Part shown: positions 55,697 through 64,000 of the stretch, one piece after another
Layout: each line of letters starts with the position of its first letter
Numbering within the stretch: position 1 is the stretch's first letter
From: CAWGOF01 sp963824225
GTDB lineage: Bacteria > Acidobacteriota > Polarisedimenticolia > Polarisedimenticolales > Polarisedimenticolaceae
Direction of reading: 5' to 3'
Assembly (NCBI GenBank): GCA_963824225.1
Contig: CAWGOF010000002.1
Span: 930,001 to 994,000 of the forward strand
Length of the DNA: 64,000 bases
Made by a program: the position numbers and the translations under genes
The notes under the pieces: model-generated
The model's input: only the letters and a program-made list of their open reading frames with translations
The model's database searches: none
Told to the model about the DNA's origin: nothing

Positions 55697-56233
55697 TCAA
55701 GGGGCGGAGAACAGCTCGTCGACTCGAACGCGGAAGCCTGGGACCACTCCCGCGCCGTCCAGATCGTCGCACGCGCGCAGAACGAGCGGAGGCTCGAGCG
55801 CACGATGCACGGTCACGAGCCGCCCTGCAGGATCGACGATCCACACGAGCCGCGTCCCCGCGGCGAGGTAGTCCTCGACCTTCGCGCGCAGCTCCGCGTC
55901 CGTGTTCCCCGGGGACCGCACCTCGACGGCCAGGTCGGGCGCCCCGGGGAAAACTCCGACCGGGATACCCAACTGCGAAAGCCGCTCGCGGCAGACGAAC
56001 GATAGATCGGGAGCACGCACCGTGTCCGGATTCCGCGCGAGCAAGTATCCCGAGTCGCCGGCGGTGACGATGCCGGCGTCATGATGGCGCACGCAGCCGT
56101 CGAGCAACGAGACGATCCGCGCCACGACGCATCCGTGCTCGAAGCCCGGAGGCGGCTCCGCCACGAGGACTCCCGCCTGCAGCTCGTGGCGGTACTCGTC
56201 CTCGGTCAGGCTCGACAGCTCCTCGACGGTCAT
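55697..56233 (-). CDS. Uma2-family putative endonuclease
   Basis: A 178-residue protein of the PD-(D/E)XK-like fold known as Uma2/DUF820. Landmarks: ELQAGVLV, PDLSFV, APDLAVEVRSPGN and KVEDYLAAGTRLVWIVDP. The D...ExR and lysine pattern is present. Members are common in cyanobacteria, Actinobacteria and myxobacteria; function not firmly known. Longer upstream frame is judged non-coding because the family begins near MTVEELSSL. Confidence 0.87.
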   Translation of the reverse strand: MTVEELSSLTEDEYRHELQAGVLVAEPPPGFEHGCVVARIVSLLDGCVRHHDAGIVTAGDSGYLLARNPDTVRAPDLSFVCRERLSQLGIPVGVFPGAPDLAVEVRSPGNTDAELRAKVEDYLAAGTRLVWIVDPAGRLVTVHRALEPPLVLRACDDLDGAGVVPGFRVRVDELFSAP

Positions 56234-56306
56234 GGGAGGATCGTACGCCGGCCGGAACGACCGAGCAACGATCGCCCGTTTCCGTTGGGCAACGTTCGCG
56301 GCCGGG

Positions 56307-56738
56307 TCAGCCTTCCCCTCGATCGTACGGCACGATGTGCTCCCACTCGTCGGCGTCCGACCGGGCGACGACGGCGACCACGGGCTCGGTCGCGCTGCGG
56401 TTGAACACTTCGTGTGGCACGCCGGGCTCGATGAAGATGAAGTCCCCGGCCTCGTTGTCGACCGACAGGCGGAGTCCTGGGCCATACTCGTGACGTACAC
56501 GGCCCTCGAGGATGTACAGCATGACCTCGAAGCCGACGTGAATGTGGGCCGCCGCGACCCCGCCGGGCGGGATCGTGGCCACGTTCATCGACAGCTTCTT
56601 CGCGCCGACGTTCTTCGCCGACATCCCGACCTTGTACCGGATCCCGTTCCAGCTCCGGGAGTTCCCGGGGCCACGAATCACGAGCACGCCGTCTGCGCCC
56701 TCGACCGGCCCGGCGAGATCCTCGGCATCCTTGGACAT
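56307..56738 (-). CDS. cupin-domain protein
   Basis: A 143-residue single cupin. PPGGVAAAHIHVGFEVMLYILEGRV gives motif 1 (GxxxxxHxHxxxxExxxxxxG) and NEAGDFIFIEPGVPHEVFN gives motif 2 with its histidine. It probably binds a divalent metal and a small ligand. Divergent from doxX, with 105 bases between; nothing further in that gap is recognised. Confidence 0.86.
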   Translation of the reverse strand: MSKDAEDLAGPVEGADGVLVIRGPGNSRSWNGIRYKVGMSAKNVGAKKLSMNVATIPPGGVAAAHIHVGFEVMLYILEGRVRHEYGPGLRLSVDNEAGDFIFIEPGVPHEVFNRSATEPVVAVVARSDADEWEHIVPYDRGEG

Positions 56739-56843
56739 CGGCGCTCCTCCCGTCCCCGGGGGCGATCATAGCCGTTGACAACATCGTGGCGCTCTTGGGA
56801 CGATTGACGCCGCCGCCGCCACGAACGGTCGAGGAGGGCCGCC

Positions 56844-57287
56844 ATGGAGTCGTTCCGGTCCGTCGAGCGATGGGCCGTGGCCCACCGTGACGTGGGCTTC
56901 GAGCTGGTGCGGATCTACCTCGGGATCGGGCTGTTCGTGAAGGGCCTGCAGTTCACGCAGGACACCGACTTCCTGATGCAGATCCTGCGCGATCACCAGA
57001 CGGTGCAGTTCCGGTTCAACTTCCTCGAGACGTTCATCGCCCATTACATCCCGCTGGCGCACCTGGGCGGCGGGCTGTTGCTCGCGGTCGGCCTGTTGAC
57101 CCGCGTGTCGGCGATGTTCCAGCTCCCGATCCTGTTCGGCGCGGCGTTCGTCGTGTACGGCCGCGAAGGGATCTTCGGTCACAACCAGAACTTCCAGTTC
57201 ACCGCCCTCGTCCTGTTCCTGCTGTTCCTGATGCTGATCTTCGGTGGCGGGCGCTGGTCGGTCGACCACCAGCTGCGAAAGCGCTGA
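56844..57287 (+). CDS. DoxX-family membrane protein
   Basis: A 147-residue protein with four helices; FELVRIYLGIGLFVKGLQF and LGGGLLLAVGLLTRVSAMFQLPILFGA are DoxX marks. DoxX proteins are related to a quinol oxidase subunit of archaea and other membrane roles in redox defence. First gene of the SCO-heme cluster. ATG 56844 after GAGGAGGGCCGCC. Confidence 0.88.
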   Translation: MESFRSVERWAVAHRDVGFELVRIYLGIGLFVKGLQFTQDTDFLMQILRDHQTVQFRFNFLETFIAHYIPLAHLGGGLLLAVGLLTRVSAMFQLPILFGAAFVVYGREGIFGHNQNFQFTALVLFLLFLMLIFGGGRWSVDHQLRKR

Positions 57288-57538
57288 TCCTCACGCCCGA
57301 AGAACTCCGGTTCGGGGAGCGGGCGATCCGCCGGCAGCGTCTGTTCCTCGGCCTCGCGATCGCCGGCGTCGCGATCGCGCTTCTGTTCCTCGGCTTCACC
57401 GCGTACCGCGCGTCGGTCGACCCGCATGCGCCGATGCGCGTGCGCCTCGTGCTCGTGCTGCTGATCCTGCTCAACGCACGGCAGAACCTGCGGCAGTACC
57501 GGTTCGCCGGGATCCTGAAGAAACGGGGTCTCGGCTAG
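57284..57538 (+). CDS. small two-helix membrane protein without ATG start
   Basis: An 84-residue frame, TPEELRFGERAIRRQRLFLGLAI...ending LRQYRFAGILKKRGLG, with two hydrophobic helices (about 21-42 and 54-66). It has no ATG or GTG near its beginning; the most likely start is a CTG at 57284, overlapping the DoxX stop. Codon use is as in neighbours, and SCO starts 11 bases later. Family unknown; similar short proteins may lie between DoxX and SCO in related genomes, which I cannot check. Confidence 0.5.
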   Translation: MILTPEELRFGERAIRRQRLFLGLAIAGVAIALLFLGFTAYRASVDPHAPMRVRLVLVLLILLNARQNLRQYRFAGILKKRGLG

Positions 57539-57548
57539 AATCCGCCGC

Positions 57549-58247
57549 GTGTCGACACCCGCCGAACCCGCGCCGGGGTTGCCGGTCGAACGCCGGCGCT
57601 CGCTGTTTCGCAGCCCGTACGTCTGGATCGCGATCTCCGGGATCGTGATCCTCACCGCGCTGCGCGCGCTGTTCCCGCCTCCCGTGCGGCCGCCGATCCT
57701 CGGCCGGGTCCCCGAGTTCCGGCTCGTCGAGGCCGGGGGCCAGCCCTACGGCAGCGCCGATCTCGTCGACCACGTATGGATCGCGAACACGTTCTTCACG
57801 CGCTGCGGCTCGATCTGCCCCAAGCTGATGAGCGACGTGGAGACCGTGGCCGAGCGGCTGCTTCGGGCGCGCGCGACCGGCGTGCGCATCGTCAGCGTCA
57901 CCGTCGACCCGGACCACGACACGCCCGAGATCCTGCGGGCCTACGCCAGCGCGCGATCGATCGACGACGAGCGCTGGGCGCTCGTCACCGGGCCGCGACC
58001 GGACGTCGCGGCGCTGGTGGATCGCGGACTGCGCCTCGGCATGGGCCCGCCGGTGACCGACGCCGGTGGCCTCATCGACATCGCCCACTCGGGCAAGGTC
58101 GTCGTCGTCGACGGCGCGGGATGCATCCGCGGCTACTTCGACCCCGACCCCACGGGCCTCGACGGAGCGTATCGCACGGCGCTCCTCGTGCGCGCCGATG
58201 CGTGCAACCCGCTGCTAGAATGGCCCGCTCCGGAAGAGAACGAGTGA
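57549..58247 (+). CDS. SCO1/SenC copper chaperone
   Basis: A 232-residue membrane-anchored thioredoxin-fold protein; helix near residues 22-41. Copper ligands: CGSICPK (Cys86, Cys90) and DIAHSGKV (His180). VTVDPDHDTPEIL is the family loop. Delivers copper to CuA of the oxidase (subunit II at 29.3 kb). GTG start; its stop overlaps hemH (GTGA). Confidence 0.9.
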   Translation: MSTPAEPAPGLPVERRRSLFRSPYVWIAISGIVILTALRALFPPPVRPPILGRVPEFRLVEAGGQPYGSADLVDHVWIANTFFTRCGSICPKLMSDVETVAERLLRARATGVRIVSVTVDPDHDTPEILRAYASARSIDDERWALVTGPRPDVAALVDRGLRLGMGPPVTDAGGLIDIAHSGKVVVVDGAGCIRGYFDPDPTGLDGAYRTALLVRADACNPLLEWPAPEENE

Positions 58248-59332
58248 GCGTCGCGGGGCTGCTGCTGGTCAATCTCGGTACGCCGCAGAGCCCGCGGCCC
58301 GCCGACGTTCGCCCGTATCTGCGCGAGTTCCTCATGGACCCGCGCGTGATCGACGTCCCGGCGTGGCGGCGCTGGCTCCTCGTGCATCTGCTGATCCTGC
58401 CGTTTCGGCCGCGCCGGTCGGGCCACGCGTACGAGCAGATCTGGACCCCCGAGGGCTCGCCGCTCCTGGTGCACGGGCGAGCGCTCACCGCCAAGGTCGC
58501 GGCGCGCCTGGGCCCCACGATCCCGGTCGAGCTGGGGATGCGCTACGGCGCGCCGTCGATCGGCTCGGCGCTCGACCGGCTGATCGCGCGCGGCGTCGAG
58601 CGGGTCGTCGTGTTCCCGCTCTACCCGCAGTACAGCTCGTCGGCGACCGGCTCGTCGATCGAGAAGCTGAGCGCCGAGATCTCGCAGCGCTGGAACACGC
58701 CGTTCGTCCAGGTCGTTCCCCCGTTCTACGATCACCCGGCGTTCCTCCGCGCGTGTGCCGAGGCCGCGCGGCCGGTGCTCGACCGGATCGCGCCCGATCG
58801 CGTGTTCCTCAGCTTCCACGGCCTCCCCGAGCGGCAGATAAGGAAGAGCGACGTGACGGGCACGCACTGCCTCTCGCGCGCCGATTGCTGCGCCGAGATC
58901 CGTGAGGCCAACCGCCACTGCTACCGCGCGCAGTGCTTCGCGACCGCGCGGCTCCTGGGCGACGCGCTCGGAGTGCCGGAGCGCCAGCGCGTCGTGTGCT
59001 TCCAGTCGCGCCTCGGGCGGACGCCATGGATCCAGCCGTACACGGACGAGGTGCTGGCGAGCGAGGCCAGGGCCGGCGGCCGGCGAGCGGTCGTGCTGTG
59101 CCCGGCGTTCGTCGCCGACTGCCTCGAGACGCTCGAGGAGATCGGCATCCGCGGGCGCGCCACGTGGATCGAGAACGGCGGCGAGGAGCTGGCCCTGGCG
59201 CCCGCGGTGAACGCGAGCGACACGTGGACCGACGCGCTGCTCGCGATCGTGCGCGAGCACACGCGCTGGCTCGATGCCGGGACGAGCGCGGCGGCCGCCG
59301 CTGCGGCGGCGCGCGCTCGGAGCAGCGCGTGA
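58244..59332 (+). CDS. hemH: ferrochelatase
   Basis: Inserts ferrous iron in protoporphyrin IX, last step of the classical heme pathway. 362 residues. LLVNLGTPQSP near the N-terminus, PLYPQYSSSATGS, FLSFHGLPERQ (catalytic His192), and CPAFVADCLETLEE later. Residues 206-231 have five cysteines (209, 215, 216, 226, 231), compatible with the Fe-S cluster reported in some ferrochelatases. GTG 58244 preferred to ATG 58220 because of the GGAAG ribosome site and GTGA coupling. Confidence 0.92.
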   Translation: MSVAGLLLVNLGTPQSPRPADVRPYLREFLMDPRVIDVPAWRRWLLVHLLILPFRPRRSGHAYEQIWTPEGSPLLVHGRALTAKVAARLGPTIPVELGMRYGAPSIGSALDRLIARGVERVVVFPLYPQYSSSATGSSIEKLSAEISQRWNTPFVQVVPPFYDHPAFLRACAEAARPVLDRIAPDRVFLSFHGLPERQIRKSDVTGTHCLSRADCCAEIREANRHCYRAQCFATARLLGDALGVPERQRVVCFQSRLGRTPWIQPYTDEVLASEARAGGRRAVVLCPAFVADCLETLEEIGIRGRATWIENGGEELALAPAVNASDTWTDALLAIVREHTRWLDAGTSAAAAAAAARARSSA

Positions 59333-60804
59333 GCGCCACGCTCATCGACTTTCCCGGCGCGCGCGACACGTGGCGCGTCGTGATCGTGGGCGGCGGGATC
59401 ACGGGTCTCGCTGCGGCGCACGCGCTGCTCGCCGCGGCGCGCGACGGGCTGCCGCGAATCGAGGTCCGCGTGCTCGAGGCAGGCCCGCGGCCGGGCGGCC
59501 TGGTGCGGACCGAGAGCGGCGCGGGTCTCGTGCTCGAGACCGGCGCCGACAGCATGATCGCCCAGAAACCCGCGGGCCTCGCGCTGTGCGAGCGCCTGGG
59601 CCTGGGCGACGACGTCGTGCGGCTCGATACGCCGCGCCCGACGATGCAGATCGTGCACCGCGGCCGACTGGTCGATCTGCCGGCGGGCTTCGTGCTCCTC
59701 GCGCCCGCCCGGCTGCGCCCGCTCCTCGGCTCGCGCCTCTTCTCCTGGCGCGGCAAGCTGCGCATGCTCGCCGAGCCGCTCGTGCCCCGCCGGCCGACGA
59801 CCGCCTCGGACGAGAGCCTGCGCTCGTTCGTCACGCGGCGGCTCGGCCGAGAGGCGTTCGAGCGCGCGGCCGAGCCGATCATCGGCAGCCTGTACACCGC
59901 GGATGCGGATCGGCTGAGCCTGGCAGCGACGATGCCGCGGTTCCTCGATCTCGAGCTCCGCGACGGCAGCGTGGTGCGCGGGCTGCGCCGTGCGGCACGC
60001 GCCCGGCGTGGAGCGAGTGGACCCGGGTTCGTGTGGCTCCGCGGGGGGATGGAACGGCTCGTCGACCGGCTCGTCGCCGCGCTCCCGCCCGGCGCGCTCG
60101 TGCTCGGTGCGCCGGTCGAGCGCGTCGTGCCCGAAGCGGGGACCGGGAGCTGGCGCGTCGAGGTGCCCGGGAGGCCGACTCTCTCGGCCGATGCGGTGAT
60201 CCTCGCCGCTCCGGGCTTCGCCACGGCCCACGTGCTGGCCGAGACCGACGCCACGCTCGCGCGCGACGTGGCGACGCTCGACTACGCATCGTGCGCGACC
60301 GTGCACCTCCTGTACCGCGCGTCGCAGGTACGGACCAAGCTCTCGAGCTTCGGGTTCTTCGTGCCGCGCACCGAACGGTTGCCGATCCTCGGCTGCAGCT
60401 ACGTCAGCGAGAAGTTCCCCGGGCGCGCGCCGGCCGACCGCGTGCTCCTGCGCGCGTTCCTCGGCGGGGCGCTCGATCCGCACGTGCTCCGGCGCGGCGA
60501 CGACGCGCGCATCGCGGCGGCGCACGACACGCTCGCCGCGCTCCTGGGAATCGACGGCCCCCCCGAGCTCGCCCGGTCGCACGCGCACCCGCGATCGATG
60601 CCCCAGTACGCGGTGGGCGATCGCGCGCGGATCGCGCGCATCGGCGAGCGCGTGGGCGGACACCCCGGCCTGTTCGTCGCCGGCAGCGTGATCGGCGCCG
60701 TCGGCGTCCCCGACTGCATCGATTCTGGCGAGCGCGCGGCCGATCGCACGCGGTCGTACCTCGCCGCGTTTCGCGTGCGGACGACGCGGATCGCTCGCGC
60801 ATGA
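59329..60804 (+). CDS. hemY: protoporphyrinogen oxidase, HemY type
   Basis: A 491-residue FAD enzyme that makes protoporphyrin IX with oxygen. FAD-binding GGGITGLAAAHAL begins near residue 20, then the RPGGLVRTE turn; a C-terminal HPGLFVAGSVIGAVGVPDCIDSGERAA closes the cofactor site. GTG start overlaps hemH stop (GTGA). Substrate flow hemY to hemH is obvious. Use of the O2-dependent enzyme agrees with the aerobic oxidase. Confidence 0.9.
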   Translation: MSATLIDFPGARDTWRVVIVGGGITGLAAAHALLAAARDGLPRIEVRVLEAGPRPGGLVRTESGAGLVLETGADSMIAQKPAGLALCERLGLGDDVVRLDTPRPTMQIVHRGRLVDLPAGFVLLAPARLRPLLGSRLFSWRGKLRMLAEPLVPRRPTTASDESLRSFVTRRLGREAFERAAEPIIGSLYTADADRLSLAATMPRFLDLELRDGSVVRGLRRAARARRGASGPGFVWLRGGMERLVDRLVAALPPGALVLGAPVERVVPEAGTGSWRVEVPGRPTLSADAVILAAPGFATAHVLAETDATLARDVATLDYASCATVHLLYRASQVRTKLSSFGFFVPRTERLPILGCSYVSEKFPGRAPADRVLLRAFLGGALDPHVLRRGDDARIAAAHDTLAALLGIDGPPELARSHAHPRSMPQYAVGDRARIARIGERVGGHPGLFVAGSVIGAVGVPDCIDSGERAADRTRSYLAAFRVRTTRIARA

Positions 60805-61793
60805 CGCGCGGCTGGATCCCGATCACCTGCGGAGCGCTGCTCGTCGCGAGCCTGGTGCTCGCCGTGCTCAACGTCCAGCCCCCGGGCCGCGCGCTCCCCG
60901 AGCTGACGACGCGCGACACCGGAGGCCGGGCGTTCGAGCTGCTGGAGCTTCAGGACCAGGTATGGATCGCGAGCTTCATCAGCCGGCGTTGCCTCGAGGC
61001 CTGCCCGGCGACGCTCGAGCACCTGGCGCAGCTGCACGACGACATGCCCGAGCGCACGAGCCTCGTGACGTTCGTCCTCGACGCCGAGGGCACGTGGCCG
61101 CCGCGCCCGCAGGCCGCCGTGGGTCGCGAGCGCTGGGTCCTGTGCCAGGGGAACGCGATCGACGCCGATCCCGAATCGGCCGTGCGGGCGTTCGCCACCG
61201 AGCACCTGGGGCTCGATTTCGCGCGGCTCGACGCGCTCGCGAGCGGTGGGGCGATTGCCGTCACCGTCGATCGGCTCGGACGCCCGCGCCGCGTGCGCGA
61301 GGTCGCGGAGACCGGGGAGGACCGGCCGCTCCGCGCCGTCGTCGGCGACGCGTTCTTCCTCGTGTCGCTCAACCGGCACCCCGCGCTCCATGCCCTGCTC
61401 AACGCGACGACCGCCGCGCTCCTCGTCGCCGGGCTCTTGTGCATCCGGCGCAAGCTCGTGCGGGCCCATCTGACGTGCATGATCTCCGCCGTCGGCGTGA
61501 CGTGCGTGTTCCTCTTGTCCTACGTGATCTACCACTTCAACGTCGGCTCGATGCCGTTCCGCGGCACCGGCTGGTCGCGGCCGCTCTATTTCGGCGTCCT
61601 GCTGTCGCACTCGCTCCTGGCGGCGTTCATCGTCCCGCTCGCCGTGCGCATGCTGTGGTTCGCGTACCGTAAGGAGTTCGAGCGCCATCGCGCGCTCGGG
61701 CGCTTCGCGCTGCCGATCTGGCTCTACGTGTCCTGCACCGGCGTGCTCGTGTACTGCATGCTCTACGTCTGGTTCCCGGGGAGCGGCGTGTAG
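60801..61793 (+). CDS. fusion of SCO-like domain and DUF420 membrane domain
   Basis: A 330-residue protein. Residues 30-190 are a SCO-like thioredoxin fold with CLEACP (Cys64, Cys68); the usual copper-binding histidine later is not found. From about 195, five or so hydrophobic helices with RRKLVRAHLTCM, LLSYVIYHFNVG and PLYFGVLLSHSLLAAF are DUF420 (CtaM), required for assembly of some aa3 oxidases. So two assembly factors are joined. ATGA overlap with hemY. Confidence 0.85.
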   Translation: MTRGWIPITCGALLVASLVLAVLNVQPPGRALPELTTRDTGGRAFELLELQDQVWIASFISRRCLEACPATLEHLAQLHDDMPERTSLVTFVLDAEGTWPPRPQAAVGRERWVLCQGNAIDADPESAVRAFATEHLGLDFARLDALASGGAIAVTVDRLGRPRRVREVAETGEDRPLRAVVGDAFFLVSLNRHPALHALLNATTAALLVAGLLCIRRKLVRAHLTCMISAVGVTCVFLLSYVIYHFNVGSMPFRGTGWSRPLYFGVLLSHSLLAAFIVPLAVRMLWFAYRKEFERHRALGRFALPIWLYVSCTGVLVYCMLYVWFPGSGV

Positions 61794-61923
61794 CCCGGTC
61801 CCTCTGGTGGAAAATCAAGAAAACCCCGTCGGGTCCGCGGAAATCGGGACTTTGCCTGTCTAGTCAGCTCGCTCGATCGCAGTAAGATTCCAGTCATCGA
61901 GACTAGGCACCGGGGAGAGGCAA

Positions 61924-62373
61924 ATGCGAAAGCTAGGGTTGGCGGGGGTGGTCGTTTTTTTGGCGATCTTGGCGCTGCCAGCGGCCGCCGCTGCCCGCAC
62001 CAATGAGAACAGTCGCCTCGAGAGGTCGGAGCTCGTCGCGCCCGGCGACGTCACCGGCGCGATCGAGAGCTGGCGCGACCAGGTACGCCAGCGTGCCGCG
62101 GCAAGCGGGTCCCTCGCGTCCAGCACATTGCAGAAGCAACCGTGGTGGTCCGGCAACCCGCCCGCCGGTCGGAGACGGAACAACGGCAACAACGGGAACG
62201 GCAACGGCAACGGCAACGGCGGCAACGGCGGCAAGGACGATGAAGGCGACGACGAGGAAGACGAAGGCGACGACGAGGAAGACGAAGGCGACGACGAGGA
62301 AGACGAAGGCGACGACGAGGAAGACGAAGGCGACGACGAGGAAGACGACGTCAGCCCGTCGACCCCCTTCTAG
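61924..62373 (+). CDS. secreted acidic repeat protein
   Basis: A 149-residue exported protein, signal peptide residues 1-25 (AAAAAR). The middle (26-80) is mixed, then a Asn/Gly stretch (GNGNGNGNGG), then five near-identical heptads of the form EDEGDDE and a short tail. The strongly acidic tail might bind cations. ATG after GGGGAGAGG. No family known. Confidence 0.65.
   Translation: MRKLGLAGVVVFLAILALPAAAAARTNENSRLERSELVAPGDVTGAIESWRDQVRQRAAASGSLASSTLQKQPWWSGNPPAGRRRNNGNNGNGNGNGNGGNGGKDDEGDDEEDEGDDEEDEGDDEEDEGDDEEDEGDDEEDDVSPSTPF
62242..62343 (+). repeat. 21-bp tandem repeat within the acidic protein gene
   Basis: Four perfect copies of GACGAAGGCGACGACGAGGAA (as 21-base period, 62260-62343), preceded by an 18-base partial copy (62242-62259). 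The complete identity at DNA level means recent expansion or strong constraint. Confidence 0.9.
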
Positions 62374-62387
62374 TCCTCGATTCGACC

Positions 62388-63509
62388 CTACCTGACACGC
62401 GCCAAGAGCAGCGTCTGATCGTCGGTCTGCGGCCCGAACGCCCGCACGGCGCTCAGCACCGCGTCGTGGATCTCGCGCAGCGGCCGATCGGCGTGCTCGG
62501 TCACCAGGCGGTCGATGCGCTCCTGGCCGAACTCTTCGCCGTCCTTCGCGAACACTTCGACATAGCCGTTGGTCAGGATCACGAACAGGTCGCCGCGCGC
62601 GGCCTGGACCGTGGCGTCGGCGAACTTCCGGCCCTCGATCGCCCCGAGCGGCGGGCTCGCGTTGGGCAGCTTGTCCAGCACGCGCGCCGCCGCCTGGTAG
62701 TGCAGGATCGGATGGTGGCCGGCGAGGGCGTAGCGTGCCGTGCCGTCGGCGTGCAGCTCGAGCGCGGCGAGGGTCGCGAGCATCCCCGGCCGCTGGGTCT
62801 GGGCCAGCACGTCGTTCAGCCCGCTGACGAGCTCGCCGAGCCGCGGCTCGTCGCGCAGCTTCATGCGGATCGCGCTCTTGATCATACCCATCGACAGACC
62901 GGCCGAGACCCCGTGACCCGTCACGTCGGCGACGTACAGCCCGGTCTTTCCGTCGCTCAGGCACACGTCCATCAGATCCCCGCCGACCTCGGACGCCGGG
63001 ATCGACACGCCGTACAGCTCGACCTGGTCGGTCGTACGGTCGATCGCCGGAACGAGGTGGGCGTGGATCTGGCGCGCGAGGTTGATCTCGGTCCGCAGGC
63101 GCAGGGTCTTGGCGCCCTCGCCCGAGATGAACACGATGAAGAACACGTAGCCCAGGATGATGATGCAGATGATCGTCAACGCCTGGGCGATGAGCGGCGC
63201 CTGGGCGCCCGATCGCGTGTAGAACTCACGCCCGAACACCTGCGGCACGAGGAACGAGAGCGGAACCCAGATCCACAGGAACCGCAGGTTGCGCGTGAAC
63301 GCATAGGCCCAGCCGACCGACGTGATGCCCCCGTAGATCGTCCAGATCGCCAGCGTGTGCCACGGCACGCCCCTGGGGGTCGCCAGGTCGTAGATTAAAG
63401 AGAACGGTGCGAACAGGCAGAACACGCCGATGTAGAACATCACGCGTGCGCGGGTGCCGACGTGATCGAAGACGTACTTGGGACCGATCGACCGCGCCTC
63501 GGTTGCCAT
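62388..63509 (-). CDS. membrane-bound SpoIIE-type PP2C phosphatase
   Basis: A 373-residue protein with four or five helices in the first 140 residues, then a PP2C/SpoIIE catalytic domain: EVGGDLMDV (metal-binding aspartate), YVADVTGHGVSAGLSM, and QTDDQTLLLARV at the end. Such enzymes dephosphorylate anti-sigma-factor antagonists in general stress regulation. The target is not in the window. It converges on the acidic-protein gene with 14 bases between. Confidence 0.87.
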   Translation of the reverse strand: MATEARSIGPKYVFDHVGTRARVMFYIGVFCLFAPFSLIYDLATPRGVPWHTLAIWTIYGGITSVGWAYAFTRNLRFLWIWVPLSFLVPQVFGREFYTRSGAQAPLIAQALTIICIIILGYVFFIVFISGEGAKTLRLRTEINLARQIHAHLVPAIDRTTDQVELYGVSIPASEVGGDLMDVCLSDGKTGLYVADVTGHGVSAGLSMGMIKSAIRMKLRDEPRLGELVSGLNDVLAQTQRPGMLATLAALELHADGTARYALAGHHPILHYQAAARVLDKLPNASPPLGAIEGRKFADATVQAARGDLFVILTNGYVEVFAKDGEEFGQERIDRLVTEHADRPLREIHDAVLSAVRAFGPQTDDQTLLLARVR

Positions 63510-63675
63510 GACCTACCCCCGCCGAGATTCTACGTCGCGCGTGCGCGTGGTCTAGAGCCGCACCGAGCTGCGTGATAACACGCGCCCGTCAGCGCGGGCT
63601 CCGCGAGTAGAACCTTCTTTCGCCGCTCGCGCCATGGCATAGTGGTTGCTCTCGTTCGGCCTCGAGGGGTGTCCG

Positions 63676-64000
63676 ATGAGCCACTGCCGTGCGCACCTGA
63701 TGATCCTCGCAGCGCTCCTGGGATCGGCCGTCGCGGCGGCCCAGGAGCCGGCACCGAGCGGCTATGCGGGTGCAGACGCCTGCGCGACGTGCCACGAGAG
63801 TCAGGCCCTGGGACTTGCGAAAACTGCGCACGGCATGACGTCGGTCGCGACGTGGGACGGCGCGGCCTCGTGCGAGTCGTGTCACGGGCCGGGGGCTGCG
63901 CACGTCGAGGCCGGTGGGGACGCGACGAAGATCCGTCGGTTCCCCGCGCTGTCGCCGACCGACCAGACCGCGGCGTGCCTGACGTGTCATGACCGCGACG
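63676..64000 (+). CDS. multiheme c-type cytochrome, partial
   Basis: The frame runs to the window end; 108 residues visible. Signal peptide to about residue 23 (AAAQEP). Three heme sites: CATCH, CESCH and CLTCH. CESCHGPGAAHVEAGGD is the characteristic of DmsE/MtrA-like and cytochrome c-554-like multiheme proteins. More heme sites are probably beyond the edge. ATG 63676 after GAGGGG. Divergent from the phosphatase; nothing is recognised in the 166-base gap. Confidence 0.85.
   Translation, partial: MSHCRAHLMILAALLGSAVAAAQEPAPSGYAGADACATCHESQALGLAKTAHGMTSVATWDGAASCESCHGPGAAHVEAGGDATKIRRFPALSPTDQTAACLTCHDRD

Noticed and set aside
57244..57648. A 134-codon Arg/Pro-rich frame
   Set aside because: It runs over the end of doxX, the small membrane gene and the start of SCO in another frame.

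Overview
The window looks like part of a GC-rich chromosome from a free-living, aerobically respiring bacterium of the deltaproteobacterial/myxobacterial sphere or a neighbouring uncultured phylum. The reasons are high GC with strong third-position GC bias, GTG/TTG starts, secreted proteins with cysteine-rich DUF4215 repeats, thrombospondin type 3 repeats, lamin-tail and CotH domains, and an alternative complex III (ACIII) electron chain. The lineage is an inference from domain content only. I saw no rRNA, tRNA, CRISPR array, integrase or insertion sequence.

Left part (1-22 kb): the 3' end of ispH, an MFS transporter, an RluA-type pseudouridine synthase, lysC followed by a decayed partial duplicate of its own 3' end, a DUF4215 repeat protein with a strong terminator, a SWIM/SNF2 helicase, a two-receiver HD-GYP regulator with degenerate key residues, yqeY, a 2208-residue LTD/CotH/TSP3 secreted protein, a heme A synthase, a GGQ-type hydrolase, and an esterase.

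Respiratory locus 1 (22-30 kb, plus strand): actC-actD-actF of ACIII, a cupredoxin-like secreted protein, and cytochrome c oxidase subunits I, III, IV and II. The actC frame is broken by six separate single-base insertions, although its neighbours are intact; this is the oddest feature of the window. Respiratory locus 2 (44.5-55.6 kb, minus strand): actA-actB-actE, a CydA-like membrane subunit without CydB, three c-type cytochromes, and a universal stress protein carrying PCP_red-like domains. Most genes overlap by 1-4 nt. The two loci together supply the ACIII subunits. A third cluster (56.8-61.8 kb) encodes DoxX, SCO, ferrochelatase, protoporphyrinogen oxidase and a SCO-DUF420 fusion, so heme supply and oxidase assembly lie nearby. 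CtaB is not in the window.

Between them (30-44 kb): a PIN-toxin/antitoxin pair; a tightly overlapping operon of nucleotidyltransferase, Mrp-type ATPase, zinc-ribbon/PCP_red protein, radical SAM/SPASM protein and two transglutaminase-like exported proteins (one without its catalytic cysteine); then small exported proteins, a glycine-rich protein and a beta-helix/TSP3 protein. The right end has an acidic 7-residue-repeat protein, a SpoIIE-type phosphatase, and the start of a multiheme cytochrome cut by the window edge.
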